DNA from: Roseiconus nitratireducens
Lineage (GTDB): Bacteria > Planctomycetota > Planctomycetia > Pirellulales > Pirellulaceae
Reading direction: 5' to 3'
NCBI RefSeq assembly: GCF_008629675.1
Contig: NZ_VWOX01000003.1
Location: forward strand, 496,001 to 560,000
Length of the DNA stretch: 64,000 nucleotides
Positions 1-9,048 of this stretch are shown here, piece after piece. The notes under the pieces were generated by a model. The model saw only the letters and a program-made list of their open reading frames with translations. It made no database searches and was not told the origin of the DNA. The translations under genes and the position numbers were made by a program. Every line of letters starts with the position of its first letter. The first letter of the stretch is position 1.

Positions 1-1193
1 TGCTCGGTCAGGAATTCCGCCAGATGGCGAGTGATCGCCGGATCGGCCGCATAGGGCAGCCCGAACTCTTGAAACCCGCTCTGGCCGATCGTCGGTTGGT
101 CGGTCAATGCCACGTGCGGGAAGAATCCGTCCAACAGCGTCTGGTCGATCTGTTCGGCGGTCAGCTCGACCTGCACGGATCCCGCTAGCAGCTTTGCGCC
201 TTCCGATGCCAGGTTCACAGTGAACGACGCGGGACGGCGTTCTGCCAGCATCGTTTCCTTGACGCGTCGGGATGCTTGAATCAGGCGTTCCCACTGACCG
301 CCCGAAAGCGTTTCGGCCGGCTGAGTGGACTGGATCGTTGCCTCGGCCAGTTTGGCAACGGCCAGATCCATGTTGTCGCCACCGAGAATCAAATGGCGGC
401 CAACGGCGACCCGATGAAACTGGACCTGGTCACCGGAAGAACCGGCCGGTCGCACACGGATCAACGTCAAATCCGTCGTCCCGCCACCCACGTCGCAGAC
501 CAGGATCAACTGCCCGGGCCGAACCAGTTCCGCCCAGTCGCTGCGGTGTCGATCGATCCAAGCGTAAAAGGCTGCTTGGGGTTCTTCAATCAAGTAAACG
601 CGTTTCAACCCGGCCTGCTTGGCGGCCTGGATCGTGAGCTCCCTGGCCACCTCGTCAAACGAGGCCGGCAAGGTGATCACCACATCCTGCTGATCCAGGG
701 GAGCGTCGGGGTGGTCGTGGTTCCAGGCATGCCGCAGATGTTCCAGGTAGCGGGCCGAGGCGGTGACCGGCGACATCCGGGTCACGTCCATGTCCCCATG
801 CCAGGGCAGAAAGTCGGCCGAGCGATCCACGCCGTCATGGGACAGCCAACTCTTGGCCGAACTGATCCGGCGTCCCGGATGCCGCTCGCCGGCATCCCGT
901 GCGAGCACGCCGACGCAATGGTCGGGGATCTTATCGGACTGCCAGGGCAGGCCAGATTTTGCAGCATCACGCTCTGCCGCGGTCAGCTCGTAGTGAAACG
1001 AAGGCAGCGTTTCGCGGTTTTCCAACTGACCGAAGTCGACCCACTGCGTGATCGGGAATGTTTCGACCTTCCACGGCGATTGCAACGTATCGACGAAGCT
1101 GACGGCGCAGTTGGTGGTTCCCAAATCAATCCCGACGACATACCGGCTTTCCGGTGCATCGTCATCGCCTGGCGTCTGTTGATTCTCCGACAA
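1..1193 (-). CDS. Hsp70-family (DnaK-like) ATPase, partial (C-terminus beyond window)
   Basis: This is the N-terminal ~397 residues of an Hsp70-like protein; the gene runs off the left edge. The actin/Hsp70 ATPase fold shows as phosphate-1 motif GIDLGTTNC near residue 20, phosphate-2 motif DVGGGTTDLTL, and LGGDNMDLALA in the nucleotide domain. I start it at a TTG (1193) because AGGAACC lies just upstream and the frame further up is only a 27-bp gap after the preceding stop. It lies 27 bp downstream of another Hsp70-like gene on the same strand and shares many blocks with it (LIEEPQAA versus LLEEPQAA), so the two look like diverged duplicates in one operon. No substrate-binding domain can be judged because of the cut. 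It is probably a specialised chaperone or sensor ATPase rather than housekeeping DnaK. Confidence 0.88.
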   Translation of the reverse strand, partial: MSENQQTPGDDDAPESRYVVGIDLGTTNCAVSFVDTLQSPWKVETFPITQWVDFGQLENRETLPSFHYELTAAERDAAKSGLPWQSDKIPDHCVGVLARDAGERHPGRRISSAKSWLSHDGVDRSADFLPWHGDMDVTRMSPVTASARYLEHLRHAWNHDHPDAPLDQQDVVITLPASFDEVARELTIQAAKQAGLKRVYLIEEPQAAFYAWIDRHRSDWAELVRPGQLILVCDVGGGTTDLTLIRVRPAGSSGDQVQFHRVAVGRHLILGGDNMDLAVAKLAEATIQSTQPAETLSGGQWERLIQASRRVKETMLAERRPASFTVNLASEGAKLLAGSVQVELTAEQIDQTLLDGFFPHVALTDQPTIGQSGFQEFGLPYAADPAITRHLAEFLTE

Positions 1194-1220
1194 GGTTCCT
1201 GTCCGTTTTGCTGAAGGCCG

Positions 1221-3041
1221 TTATTGTTCGTCCCGGACGCTGAACTCCATTTTCCACTGGTCGTCCGATCGCGTCGAATGGCACCACAACTCGAACATTC
1301 CCAACTCAGTGACCCGGCTGACAAAGCGGACGGGGACAAACGGCTCGTCACCGGCGGATTCGCGCGTCAGCGTCAACTCCATCGGTTCGCTCTCGACCAA
1401 TTCATCCGACGCCCAACGATCCAATTGCGTGCCGACCACATCCTCACCACGTTTTGACGACGCAAAGAAGCGGAACCTTGCTGGCGAGCCGACCACCAAT
1501 CCGACTTCCTTGCCGGGGACTTCGGCTTCCGACCCTTCCTCCATTCCCTGCGGCGCGACGCACAACGCTCGCAACGGTCGCGGGGCCCCGGGGATCGCCA
1601 GACCGGCGGTCTCGATGCCGATGTAGTAGGATCGCGCCGTGCCGCCACGGATACGAATCCCACCGGTGTGCTTGGACCATCCGTAGTAGGCCGCGCCCAG
1701 AGCGACAGCGGAGTCCAGGTCCTCCGGTCCGCCCAACACGGTCGGCGGTGTCTCGCACCAGCCACTGATCACCTGGCCCATCCGGAAGCGCAACGTCTCG
1801 CTGCGGAACACGCCGCCATTGAACAGCAGGTGGCTGGGCGCGACGGCGCGAGCCTTCCCACCTTCTTGTTCCGTGGGCGCGACGGTGTCGGCGTGATCGG
1901 CAAGAAAGGCGGCGACCTGCTTGGTGATCGCCGGATCCGCTTCGTAGGGCAATCCGATGTCTTGAAAGCCAGAGACGACTTGTCGCTGAGGCCGATCCGA
2001 AGCATCACACTCGGGAAAGAATCCGTCGACAATCAGCCGCCTGGCTTCGTCGCCGGTCAGTTGCGTCGAGATGGTGCCGCCGATCAGCGAACTGCCGCGT
2101 CCCAGTACCGAAATCGTGTGCTCCTGGTCGCCGCCGGCGGAAAGCAGCTTCTCTTTCGCATCGCGACATGCATGCCAGAGTGAAACGCTTTGCCAGGGAT
2201 CCAGGTCGTGCCCCTGTTGTTGCAATTGAGTCCCGACGTGGTGTGCCAGGGCCAGGTCCATGTTGTCCCCGCCCAAGAGCAGATGGTTTCCCACAGCCAA
2301 CCGCTGCAGATGCAGCTCGCCGTCGACTTCTTCGACCGAAACCAATGTCAGGTCGGTCGTCCCGCCACCAACATCGACGACCAACAACACGTCCCCGGCA
2401 CTCAATTCGCTGCGCCAATCCTGGACCCGCGAAGCCAACCAGCGATACACGGCGGCCTGCGGTTCTTCCAGCAAGACAAAGTGATCGGGCAAACCCGCTT
2501 CGATCGCCGCCTGACGCGTCAGTTCCCGTGCGGCCGGATCAAATGATGCCGGCACGGTGAGCACGACTTGCTGTTCAGGCAACGGGGCTTCCGGATGCGC
2601 TTGGTGCCAGGCTGCGACCAGGTGCGCCAGAAACCGCCGCGTGCATTCGAAAGCCGAAACCTTGGGGACTTCCGGCGGCGATTGCCAGGGCAACACCGCT
2701 TCGGTTCGTCCCGCGCTGCCGTGACAAAGCCAACTCTTTGCAGCCACCACCACGCGTTGAGGATTCTCCGCCGATTGTCGACGCGCGAAATCCCCAGCGA
2801 TCCCGGCGGCCGGGTCCTGCACCAGTGGCGTCACCAAGGACTCGCACTCAGCACCACGCGGCAAGTAAAGAAACGAAGGCAGGGAAAATCGTGTTTCAAT
2901 CTGACCCGGCGCGATCAGCTGCGGGATCGGCAGCAATTGCACATCCGGCTCCGCTTGCTTGCCGTCCTCGGGAAGCGGAGCGAAGGCGACGACGGAATTG
3001 GTGGTTCCCAGGTCAATGCCGACGCTGAAACGTGAACCCAT
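1221..3041 (-). CDS. Hsp70-family (DnaK-like) ATPase
   Basis: A 606-residue Hsp70-superfamily protein. Visible ATPase motifs are IDLGTTNSVVAF at residues 9-20, DVGGGTTDLTLVSV from 223, and an adenosine-side block LLFNGGVFRS near 405-414. The C-terminal ~150 residues do not look like the usual DnaK substrate-binding domain plus lid, and no EEVD-like tail is present. It ends 27 bp before a second, partial Hsp70-like gene and follows a DUF2760 gene on the same strand, an association I know from other bacteria for non-canonical Hsp70 pairs. No good Shine-Dalgarno precedes the ATG. Assignment to the Hsp70 family is firm; client and cellular role are unknown. Confidence 0.9.
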   Translation of the reverse strand: MGSRFSVGIDLGTTNSVVAFAPLPEDGKQAEPDVQLLPIPQLIAPGQIETRFSLPSFLYLPRGAECESLVTPLVQDPAAGIAGDFARRQSAENPQRVVVAAKSWLCHGSAGRTEAVLPWQSPPEVPKVSAFECTRRFLAHLVAAWHQAHPEAPLPEQQVVLTVPASFDPAARELTRQAAIEAGLPDHFVLLEEPQAAVYRWLASRVQDWRSELSAGDVLLVVDVGGGTTDLTLVSVEEVDGELHLQRLAVGNHLLLGGDNMDLALAHHVGTQLQQQGHDLDPWQSVSLWHACRDAKEKLLSAGGDQEHTISVLGRGSSLIGGTISTQLTGDEARRLIVDGFFPECDASDRPQRQVVSGFQDIGLPYEADPAITKQVAAFLADHADTVAPTEQEGGKARAVAPSHLLFNGGVFRSETLRFRMGQVISGWCETPPTVLGGPEDLDSAVALGAAYYGWSKHTGGIRIRGGTARSYYIGIETAGLAIPGAPRPLRALCVAPQGMEEGSEAEVPGKEVGLVVGSPARFRFFASSKRGEDVVGTQLDRWASDELVESEPMELTLTRESAGDEPFVPVRFVSRVTELGMFELWCHSTRSDDQWKMEFSVRDEQ

Positions 3042-3258
3042 GATGGATTGAATTGATGTGGAAGGTTGGGTGGATGGAATCAGACGAAGTGGGTTTCCCG
3101 AAGCTGCAATGAATGCCGCGTCGCGATCAGCCGATCGATGGGCGGCGGGCCACGGTCCAGCGAACTCGTCGGATGAACTCTTCGGGTAAAACCGTGAACT
3201 TCAAGCGAGCCAATGCGTCCAGGCTCTCCGGTGGCCGCTGATCATTTTCGAACAGGCT

Positions 3259-3792
3259 TCACGCGGACTGGACCTGCGCCGGTGCGATGACATTGACGTC
3301 GTCGACGTCACCGGTCCATTTCGGCAATTCCAACTTGTTCGCCTGCCATCCGTGATGGACCAATTTGCCCGACGCCGCGGTGCCCTCGCCGATCCATTGG
3401 TAACGGGTCGGTGAGGCATCGGAGGGGACGTCCACCGTTTGGCCCTCCGAGGCATCCAGCAGGGGCGCAAGCCCCAGCAGACGTTTTAGCACCCCGGCAC
3501 ACTGTTGCAGACAGGGCCGCGCGGCGGCACCGACCTGGGCGTCGGAATACTGCTCCAAGTCCTCGTGGATCAGATCGACCAAACGGGATTCGCGCTGCAG
3601 CGTCGCCAGCAGGGTGACGGCGGAATCCCGTCCGGGAATGGTCTGGACCACTTGGGTCTCTCGCTGCGAAATCGCTTTGCCCGCGTCGTCGCTCCCCAAA
3701 CGCTCTCCGGCCAGGATGCGATCGATCTGCGCGGAGGTTTCGTTGTTTCCCAGAGCCGCGAAAAATGCCTTGAACGCGATACCTAAACTCAT
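3259..3792 (-). CDS. DUF2760 domain-containing protein
   Basis: A 177-residue soluble protein starting MSLGIAFKAFFAALGN, which fits the DUF2760 family as I remember it, a family typically encoded beside Hsp70-like genes. I chose ATG 3792, preceded by CAGGTCAG, rather than the in-frame TTG at 3825. The C-terminal half (about 95-175) reads as a compact beta-rich segment with YQWIGEG and LVHHGWQANKLELPKW. There is no signal peptide or membrane helix. It is first of three same-strand genes (DUF2760, Hsp70, Hsp70), with 217 bp before the next start. Function is unknown; context suggests a partner or cofactor of the paired Hsp70 ATPases. Confidence 0.75.
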   Translation of the reverse strand: MSLGIAFKAFFAALGNNETSAQIDRILAGERLGSDDAGKAISQRETQVVQTIPGRDSAVTLLATLQRESRLVDLIHEDLEQYSDAQVGAAARPCLQQCAGVLKRLLGLAPLLDASEGQTVDVPSDASPTRYQWIGEGTAASGKLVHHGWQANKLELPKWTGDVDDVNVIAPAQVQSA

Positions 3793-4240
3793 CTGACCTG
3801 CCTGTAATGAACGCCCGTCCGTCAAACCGCTGTCCAGCTTGGCGATCCCGGGGGAACCGTCAAGTGGTTGTCCTCCGACCGCTGAAGCGCCTGCTGACCG
3901 CTAAATCCCCGACACCAGGCTTGGGACGGTGCTAAGGTGGTGCCAAACGCCGTTGGGCAGTTTCCTCGCGTCGCGGGTCGGACTAGGGTAGGCCGCAGAA
4001 AACCTGCGGCGATCGAGGGTGCCAGAACAAGGGTGCCCGAACACGGGTCTTGGCCCAAGCGTCCGAACCGTCCAGGAGGGCCCGGTTCAACCGCCCGCTT
4101 GTAGGCCGGCTTGCAGGGGCCCGCCCGACGCCTTGCCGCCTCACTGGCGGGCGCGAGTCCGGACGGGGCCCGGGACGACTCTCAACGGTGGCCAGAGAAT
4201 CAACCGCTTGCAATCGTAATCCTTCTGGGAGCAACTTCTG
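3793..4240. other. divergent intergenic region, no gene seen
   Basis: This gap separates the minus-strand DUF2760/Hsp70 operon from the plus-strand amidohydrolase operon, so both promoters should lie here. It holds a perfect 7-bp inverted repeat at 3992-4010 (GCCGCAG, 5-nt loop, CTGCGGC) with no following T-run. I see no supported ORF. Confidence 0.5.
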
Positions 4241-7200
4241 ATGCGTTTTGGACGATGGTGCCTGGCCTGGTTGGCCCTCTTGGGCACGGCCGCGGCTCAA
4301 CCGCCCGGTGAGACCCAGCCGGTGACGGGACTGCGCGAAAATTCGCCGGATCAATATCTCCTGGCCAATGCTCGCGTCGTGACCGAACCCGGACACGTCC
4401 TTCCCGCGGCATCGGTGCTGGTCCGTGGGACCGCGATCAGTGCGGTCGGCGCCGACCTGCAGCCCCCGCCGGGCGCCAAAGTGATTGATTGCGATGGCAA
4501 AACGATTTACGCCGGATTGATTGATTCCTTCGGCGAAGTCGACGTGCCGGATCCGCCCTCGACACCGGACCGGCATTGGAACGGCTACGTGCAACCGCGT
4601 CGTCGCGCCGCCGCAGCGATCGGTTCGGTCAGCGGTTCGGATGCGTATCGACGCCAAGGGGTAACCATGCGTTTGATCGCACCTCGGGGAGCAATCTTCA
4701 ACGGGGACAGTTGCCTGGTGATGCTGGATGGTGGCAACCAGCCCAGCCTGGTATACGACCAAATCGCGCAACACCTGACCTTGACGGTCCCCCGGGGTGA
4801 ACGACGCGACGATTACCCCAACTCGCCAATGGGCGCGATCGCATTGCTGCGACAAACGTTGTCAGACGCTCGATGGTACCGAGAAGCCTGGCAAGCCTAT
4901 CATTCGCGGCCGGAACTGGATCGCCCACAAATGAACTCGGATCTGGACCATCTGGCATCCGTGCTGAATGGGGGACGATTTGTCGTCGACGCGCCCAACG
5001 AGCGAATGGCTCAGCGCGGCGAACAATTGGCTCGTGAATTCACCTTGGACATCACCCTGCGCGGCTCCGGTCGCGAGTACCGGGACCTGGCGTCGATCCG
5101 CGACGGCGGACGAATGGTGTTGCTGCCGGTCGATTTTCCCGAACCGCCGAATGTTGTTTCGGAAGCCGCGGCCGATGATGTCTCGCTCCGCGACCTGATG
5201 CATTGGCACTTTGCCCCCGAAAACCCGGCCCGGCTGGCCGAGGCAGGAGTTCGATTCTGTTTGACCTCCGACGGTCTGGATTCGCCCAAAGACTTTCGCA
5301 AGAACCTTTGCACGGCCGTGCAGCGAGGTCTGGCCGCCGACGCGGCGTTGGCCGCGCTGACCACGACGCCGGCCCAGTGGTTGGGGGTCGAGCAGATCGC
5401 CGGACGCGTCCGGGTCGGTGCACTGGCCAACCTGGTCATCACGGACGGCGACCTGTTTGATGCCGACACCAAGGTTTTGGAGACCTGGGTCTCCGGCCAA
5501 CGATTTGAGCACGATGCCGAGGACCGCCCGGCATCCGATCCGTTGGTCGGACGTTGGACGACGTCGATCAAGCATTCGGGAGAATCGGTTCCGGTCGTCC
5601 TGGAACTGTCCCAAAACAAATCGAAATGGTCGGGGGACCTGCGGTTGTCAGCGGAAGACACGGGGACCGATGACCAACCGCAAGGCGAAGACGCAGCGAG
5701 TGAAACCCAATCGTCTCCCGACCAAGACGACTCCGACGATTCGAAGTCGACGGCGAAATTGAAGGATGTCGTCCGAGCAATCGACCGACTGACCGCCTGG
5801 GTCGACTTGCAACCATTGTCAGAGAACCTGCCCGCGGGCCCCAGCCGTTTGACGCTTGTCACGGTGCCCGACGAACAAGAGGTGACCGTCTTCTGCACCG
5901 TGACGTTTCCAGACGGCGAACAGGTGAATCTCTCCTGGCGTCGAGTTCCGAAAACCGCCAAGAGCGATGACGCCCCGGGCAGTGGCGACAACGGCGAACC
6001 TTCCGAAGAGGACTCCGGCGAAGACAGCACGACCACCGAATCCGAGAAGCCGGACGCGGAGGAGCCAACGGACACCTCTCAAGCAACCGATTCGCAAGAC
6101 AAAAGTGATTCAACCACGCAGCAAGCTTCCTTGGAATCCGTTGAAGTCACGTTCCCGCTGGGGGGATTCGGACGCGTCGAACCCGCTGCCCAATCTAAGG
6201 CCGTGTTGTTTCGCGGGGCCACCGTGTGGACTTGCGGGGACCAAGGAAAGCTGGACCAGGCGGATGTGTTGATCGTCGATGGAAAAATTCAGGCGGTCGA
6301 GCCGTCCATCGAACCGCCGTCGGGTTGCCGCATCATCGACGCCTCGGGAAAACATCTGACGCCGGGGCTGATTGATTGCCATTCACACATGGCGACTGAC
6401 GGCGGGGTCAACGAATCGGGCCAGGCGGTGACGGCCGAGGTTCGCGTCGGCGACTTCGTCGACAATTCCGACATCAACATCTATCGTCAACTGGCCGGCG
6501 GGCTGACGATCGCGAACGTCCTGCACGGATCGGCCAACCCGATCGGTGGTCAGAACCAGGTGATCAAGCTTCGCTGGGGCGACTCAATGGAAGCGATAAA
6601 AATGGGCTCGGCCCCGCCGGGGATCAAGTTTGCCCTCGGCGAGAATGTCAAACGCAGCAACTCCCGGTCTCGCACCACGCGTTATCCCGCCAGTCGGCCC
6701 GGCGTGGAACAGCTGATCCGCGATCGATTCCTGGCGGCAAAGGCGTATCGCGATCGGCAGCAACGTTGGGCCGACGGACAACGCACGGGTTTGCCGCCGC
6801 GGGTCGATTATGAGCTGGAAGCGCTCGCCGAGGTCCTGGAAGGCCGACGCTGGATTCACTGTCACAGCTACCGCCAGGATGAGATTGTGGCGCTGTTGGA
6901 CCTGTTAGACGAGTTTGACGTCACGATCGGCACGCTGCAGCACATCCTGGAAGGTTACAAGGTCGCCGACCGAATGCTCGAACACGGCGCGATGGGATCC
7001 TCATTCTCAGACTGGTGGGCCTACAAGTTCGAAGTGTACGACGCGATTCCGCAAAACGGAGCGATCATGCACGATGTCGGCATCGTGGTCTCCTTCAACA
7101 GTGACGATGCCGAACTGGCTCGGCACATGAACACCGAAGCGGCCAAGGCGGTCAAATACGGTGACGTCGCGCCACAGGAGGCATTGAAATTCGTCACGTT

Positions 7201-7561
7201 GAACCCCGCACGTCAATTACGAATCGATGACCGGGTCGGATCGCTCGAACCGGGCAAAGACGGTGACGTCGTGCTCTGGAGCGGACCTCCCCTGTCCACG
7301 CTGTCACGTTGCGAACAAACCTGGATCGACGGACGCTTGATGTTCTCGCTGGAACAGGATCGTGAATATCGCCGGCGTGATTCGACTTGGCGGTCGATGC
7401 TGATTCGCCGTCTGTTGGACCAGGACGAACCGGGGAAAGCGAGCGGCAAGTCGGAAATGGAAGAAGAGGATCGCTGGTTGCGATACGACGAATTCTGTCA
7501 CGACCATGATCACGAAGATGATGGCCACGCACATGACGGACAACACCAGGAGGCACAATGA
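4241..7561 (+). CDS. exported double-domain amidohydrolase
   Basis: A 1106-residue secreted protein of the imidazolonepropionase-like amidohydrolase group. A Sec signal peptide (MRFGRWCLAWLALLGTAAAQ) is followed by two amidohydrolase domains. The first (about 38-425) has GLIDSFGEVD at 92-101 where the metal site should read HxH, so it looks inactive. The second (about 660-1065) keeps GLIDCHSH (His714, His716), HCH at 873-875 and an acidic SDD at 954-956, so it should bind metal and hydrolyse a cyclic amide or similar bond. Between them is a low-complexity Asp/Glu/Ser/Thr linker (about 480-630), and the C-terminus is His/Asp-rich (CHDHDHEDDGHAHDG), possibly metal-binding. GGGAG precedes the ATG. 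The stop overlaps the next gene's start (ATGA), so the two are translationally coupled. Substrate is unknown. Confidence 0.88.
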   Translation: MRFGRWCLAWLALLGTAAAQPPGETQPVTGLRENSPDQYLLANARVVTEPGHVLPAASVLVRGTAISAVGADLQPPPGAKVIDCDGKTIYAGLIDSFGEVDVPDPPSTPDRHWNGYVQPRRRAAAAIGSVSGSDAYRRQGVTMRLIAPRGAIFNGDSCLVMLDGGNQPSLVYDQIAQHLTLTVPRGERRDDYPNSPMGAIALLRQTLSDARWYREAWQAYHSRPELDRPQMNSDLDHLASVLNGGRFVVDAPNERMAQRGEQLAREFTLDITLRGSGREYRDLASIRDGGRMVLLPVDFPEPPNVVSEAAADDVSLRDLMHWHFAPENPARLAEAGVRFCLTSDGLDSPKDFRKNLCTAVQRGLAADAALAALTTTPAQWLGVEQIAGRVRVGALANLVITDGDLFDADTKVLETWVSGQRFEHDAEDRPASDPLVGRWTTSIKHSGESVPVVLELSQNKSKWSGDLRLSAEDTGTDDQPQGEDAASETQSSPDQDDSDDSKSTAKLKDVVRAIDRLTAWVDLQPLSENLPAGPSRLTLVTVPDEQEVTVFCTVTFPDGEQVNLSWRRVPKTAKSDDAPGSGDNGEPSEEDSGEDSTTTESEKPDAEEPTDTSQATDSQDKSDSTTQQASLESVEVTFPLGGFGRVEPAAQSKAVLFRGATVWTCGDQGKLDQADVLIVDGKIQAVEPSIEPPSGCRIIDASGKHLTPGLIDCHSHMATDGGVNESGQAVTAEVRVGDFVDNSDINIYRQLAGGLTIANVLHGSANPIGGQNQVIKLRWGDSMEAIKMGSAPPGIKFALGENVKRSNSRSRTTRYPASRPGVEQLIRDRFLAAKAYRDRQQRWADGQRTGLPPRVDYELEALAEVLEGRRWIHCHSYRQDEIVALLDLLDEFDVTIGTLQHILEGYKVADRMLEHGAMGSSFSDWWAYKFEVYDAIPQNGAIMHDVGIVVSFNSDDAELARHMNTEAAKAVKYGDVAPQEALKFVTLNPARQLRIDDRVGSLEPGKDGDVVLWSGPPLSTLSRCEQTWIDGRLMFSLEQDREYRRRDSTWRSMLIRRLLDQDEPGKASGKSEMEEEDRWLRYDEFCHDHDHEDDGHAHDGQHQEAQ

Positions 7562-8892
7562 TGAAACGACCCCAACTTGCACTGCTCGCTGCGTTGATGG
7601 TGATGGGCGTTGGATGTCTCCGCGCTACCGCGCACGACCAGATCCCTGGTGCCCCGCAGTCCGGCCCAATTGCGATCACCGGGGCCACCGTTCATCGCGT
7701 GGACGGAAAACCGATCCCGAACGGAACGGTGGTCTTCGAGAATGGCAAACTGACCGCGGTCGGCAAACAGGTGGAACTCCCGCAGGATTGCGAAACGATC
7801 GATGCAACCGGCAAGCATCTCTATCCTGGGCTGATCGAATCGATTTCCGACCTGGGTCTGGTGGAGATTCGCAGCGTGCGTGGATCGATCGACACCGACG
7901 AAATCGGTCAAGAAAATCCCAATTTGCGGCCCTGGGTCGCGGTCAATCCGGATAGCGAACTGATCCCCGTGGCTCGATCCGGCGGCGTGCTGCTGGCCTG
8001 CATCGGATCGGGCAGCGGCAACATTCGAAGCCAAACGGCCGTGATCCAATTGGACGGCTGGAGCTACCGGGACATGCTGCTGCGGCCCGACACGGGGATG
8101 TCTGTCTCTTGGCGCGGCTACGACTCGCGGCAGTCCGATCCAAAGGAACGCGCCCAGGAACGTGACCGCCGGCTAAACGAACTGGCGGAGCGATTTGATG
8201 CGGCCCGGCGGTACGAAAAAGCCCGAGAAGCGAATCCCGAGGACACGCCAACGGACCTTCGGCTGGAAGCGATGCTGCCGGTCCTTCAAGGCAAATCCCC
8301 CATGATCATCCAAGCCGACCGGCGACGCGAAATCGAAGCGGCGGTTTCATTCTGCGTGCAGCGAAAGATCCGTCCGATCATCTATGGCGGCTACGATGCT
8401 CCGCAATGCGCGGCTCTGCTCAAGCAGTTTGATGTTCCCGTCATCGTGCACTCTACCTATCGATTACCGTTGCGACGCGACGATCCCTACGATCACCCCT
8501 ACACGCTGCCGAACCGGTTGCGAGAGGCCGGAATTCGGTTTGCCATTGGCGGCCCCGGATCCGGATCGCCCGGCGGCGGATCGGCCGCACGAAACCTTCC
8601 CTACCATGCCGCCACGGCGGTCGCTTACGGGCTGCCCAAGAAAGCGGCCGTCGAAGCCATCACGCTGGCTCCGGCCGAAATCCTTGGCGTGGCCGATCGG
8701 GTCGGCTCGCTGACGGTCGGTAAGGATGCCACGCTGATCGTCGTTGACGGAGACGTGTTGCTGACCGAGTCGAAGGTGACCGATGCGTTCATTGGGGGAG
8801 CACGTGTCGACTTGGGGAACCGCCACCAAACACTGGCGGACAAATACAGGACGAAATACCAAAGGTTGGGGCTGGAGAAACCAAAACCGTAA
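7558..8892 (+). CDS. exported amidohydrolase-like protein, metal site degenerate
   Basis: A 444-residue exported protein with an N-terminal hydrophobic segment ending near GVGC or RATA, so either lipoprotein or Sec cleavage is possible. It has the N-terminal beta-sandwich and TIM-barrel pattern of amidohydrolases (ITGATVHRVDGKPIPNGTVV, then KHLYPGLIESISDLG at 87-100), but the HxH that normally follows PGLID is replaced by SIS, so metal-dependent catalysis is unlikely. The C-terminal part (VGSLTVGKDATLIVVDGD) is typical of the family. A perfect AGGAGG (7548-7553) and an ATGA overlap couple it to the upstream double-domain amidohydrolase. It most resembles that protein's first, also degenerate, domain. 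A partner-subunit role is inference. Confidence 0.85.
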   Translation: MMKRPQLALLAALMVMGVGCLRATAHDQIPGAPQSGPIAITGATVHRVDGKPIPNGTVVFENGKLTAVGKQVELPQDCETIDATGKHLYPGLIESISDLGLVEIRSVRGSIDTDEIGQENPNLRPWVAVNPDSELIPVARSGGVLLACIGSGSGNIRSQTAVIQLDGWSYRDMLLRPDTGMSVSWRGYDSRQSDPKERAQERDRRLNELAERFDAARRYEKAREANPEDTPTDLRLEAMLPVLQGKSPMIIQADRRREIEAAVSFCVQRKIRPIIYGGYDAPQCAALLKQFDVPVIVHSTYRLPLRRDDPYDHPYTLPNRLREAGIRFAIGGPGSGSPGGGSAARNLPYHAATAVAYGLPKKAAVEAITLAPAEILGVADRVGSLTVGKDATLIVVDGDVLLTESKVTDAFIGGARVDLGNRHQTLADKYRTKYQRLGLEKPKP

Positions 8893-8912
8893 GTGGACAA
8901 GTCGCCATGTCA

Positions 8913-8928
8913 GTCGGCTTACGCCGAC
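8913..8928. repeat. short hairpin repeat (GTCGGC-TTAC-GCCGAC)
   Basis: A perfect 6-bp stem with a 4-nt loop between the amidohydrolase operon and ligD. Similar elements, with related flanks such as gagtcaag, occur at 28312-28325 and 57821-57840, so this is a dispersed short repeat. Confidence 0.5.
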
Positions 8929-9048
8929 GGCAGGGAACTTTTCTCGCTTCGCGACTAGAGTCAAGGAAGAGGACGAAGCAATGCGGACGCGACCTCCTTC
9001 GGGCTCCGCAGCGCCCGGCCACTTGTTCGTCACTCTCGTGGTTTTCCC

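Noticed and set aside
276..1214. 312-codon open frame on plus strand
   Set aside because: It is antisense to the partial Hsp70-like gene, whose motifs are unambiguous.
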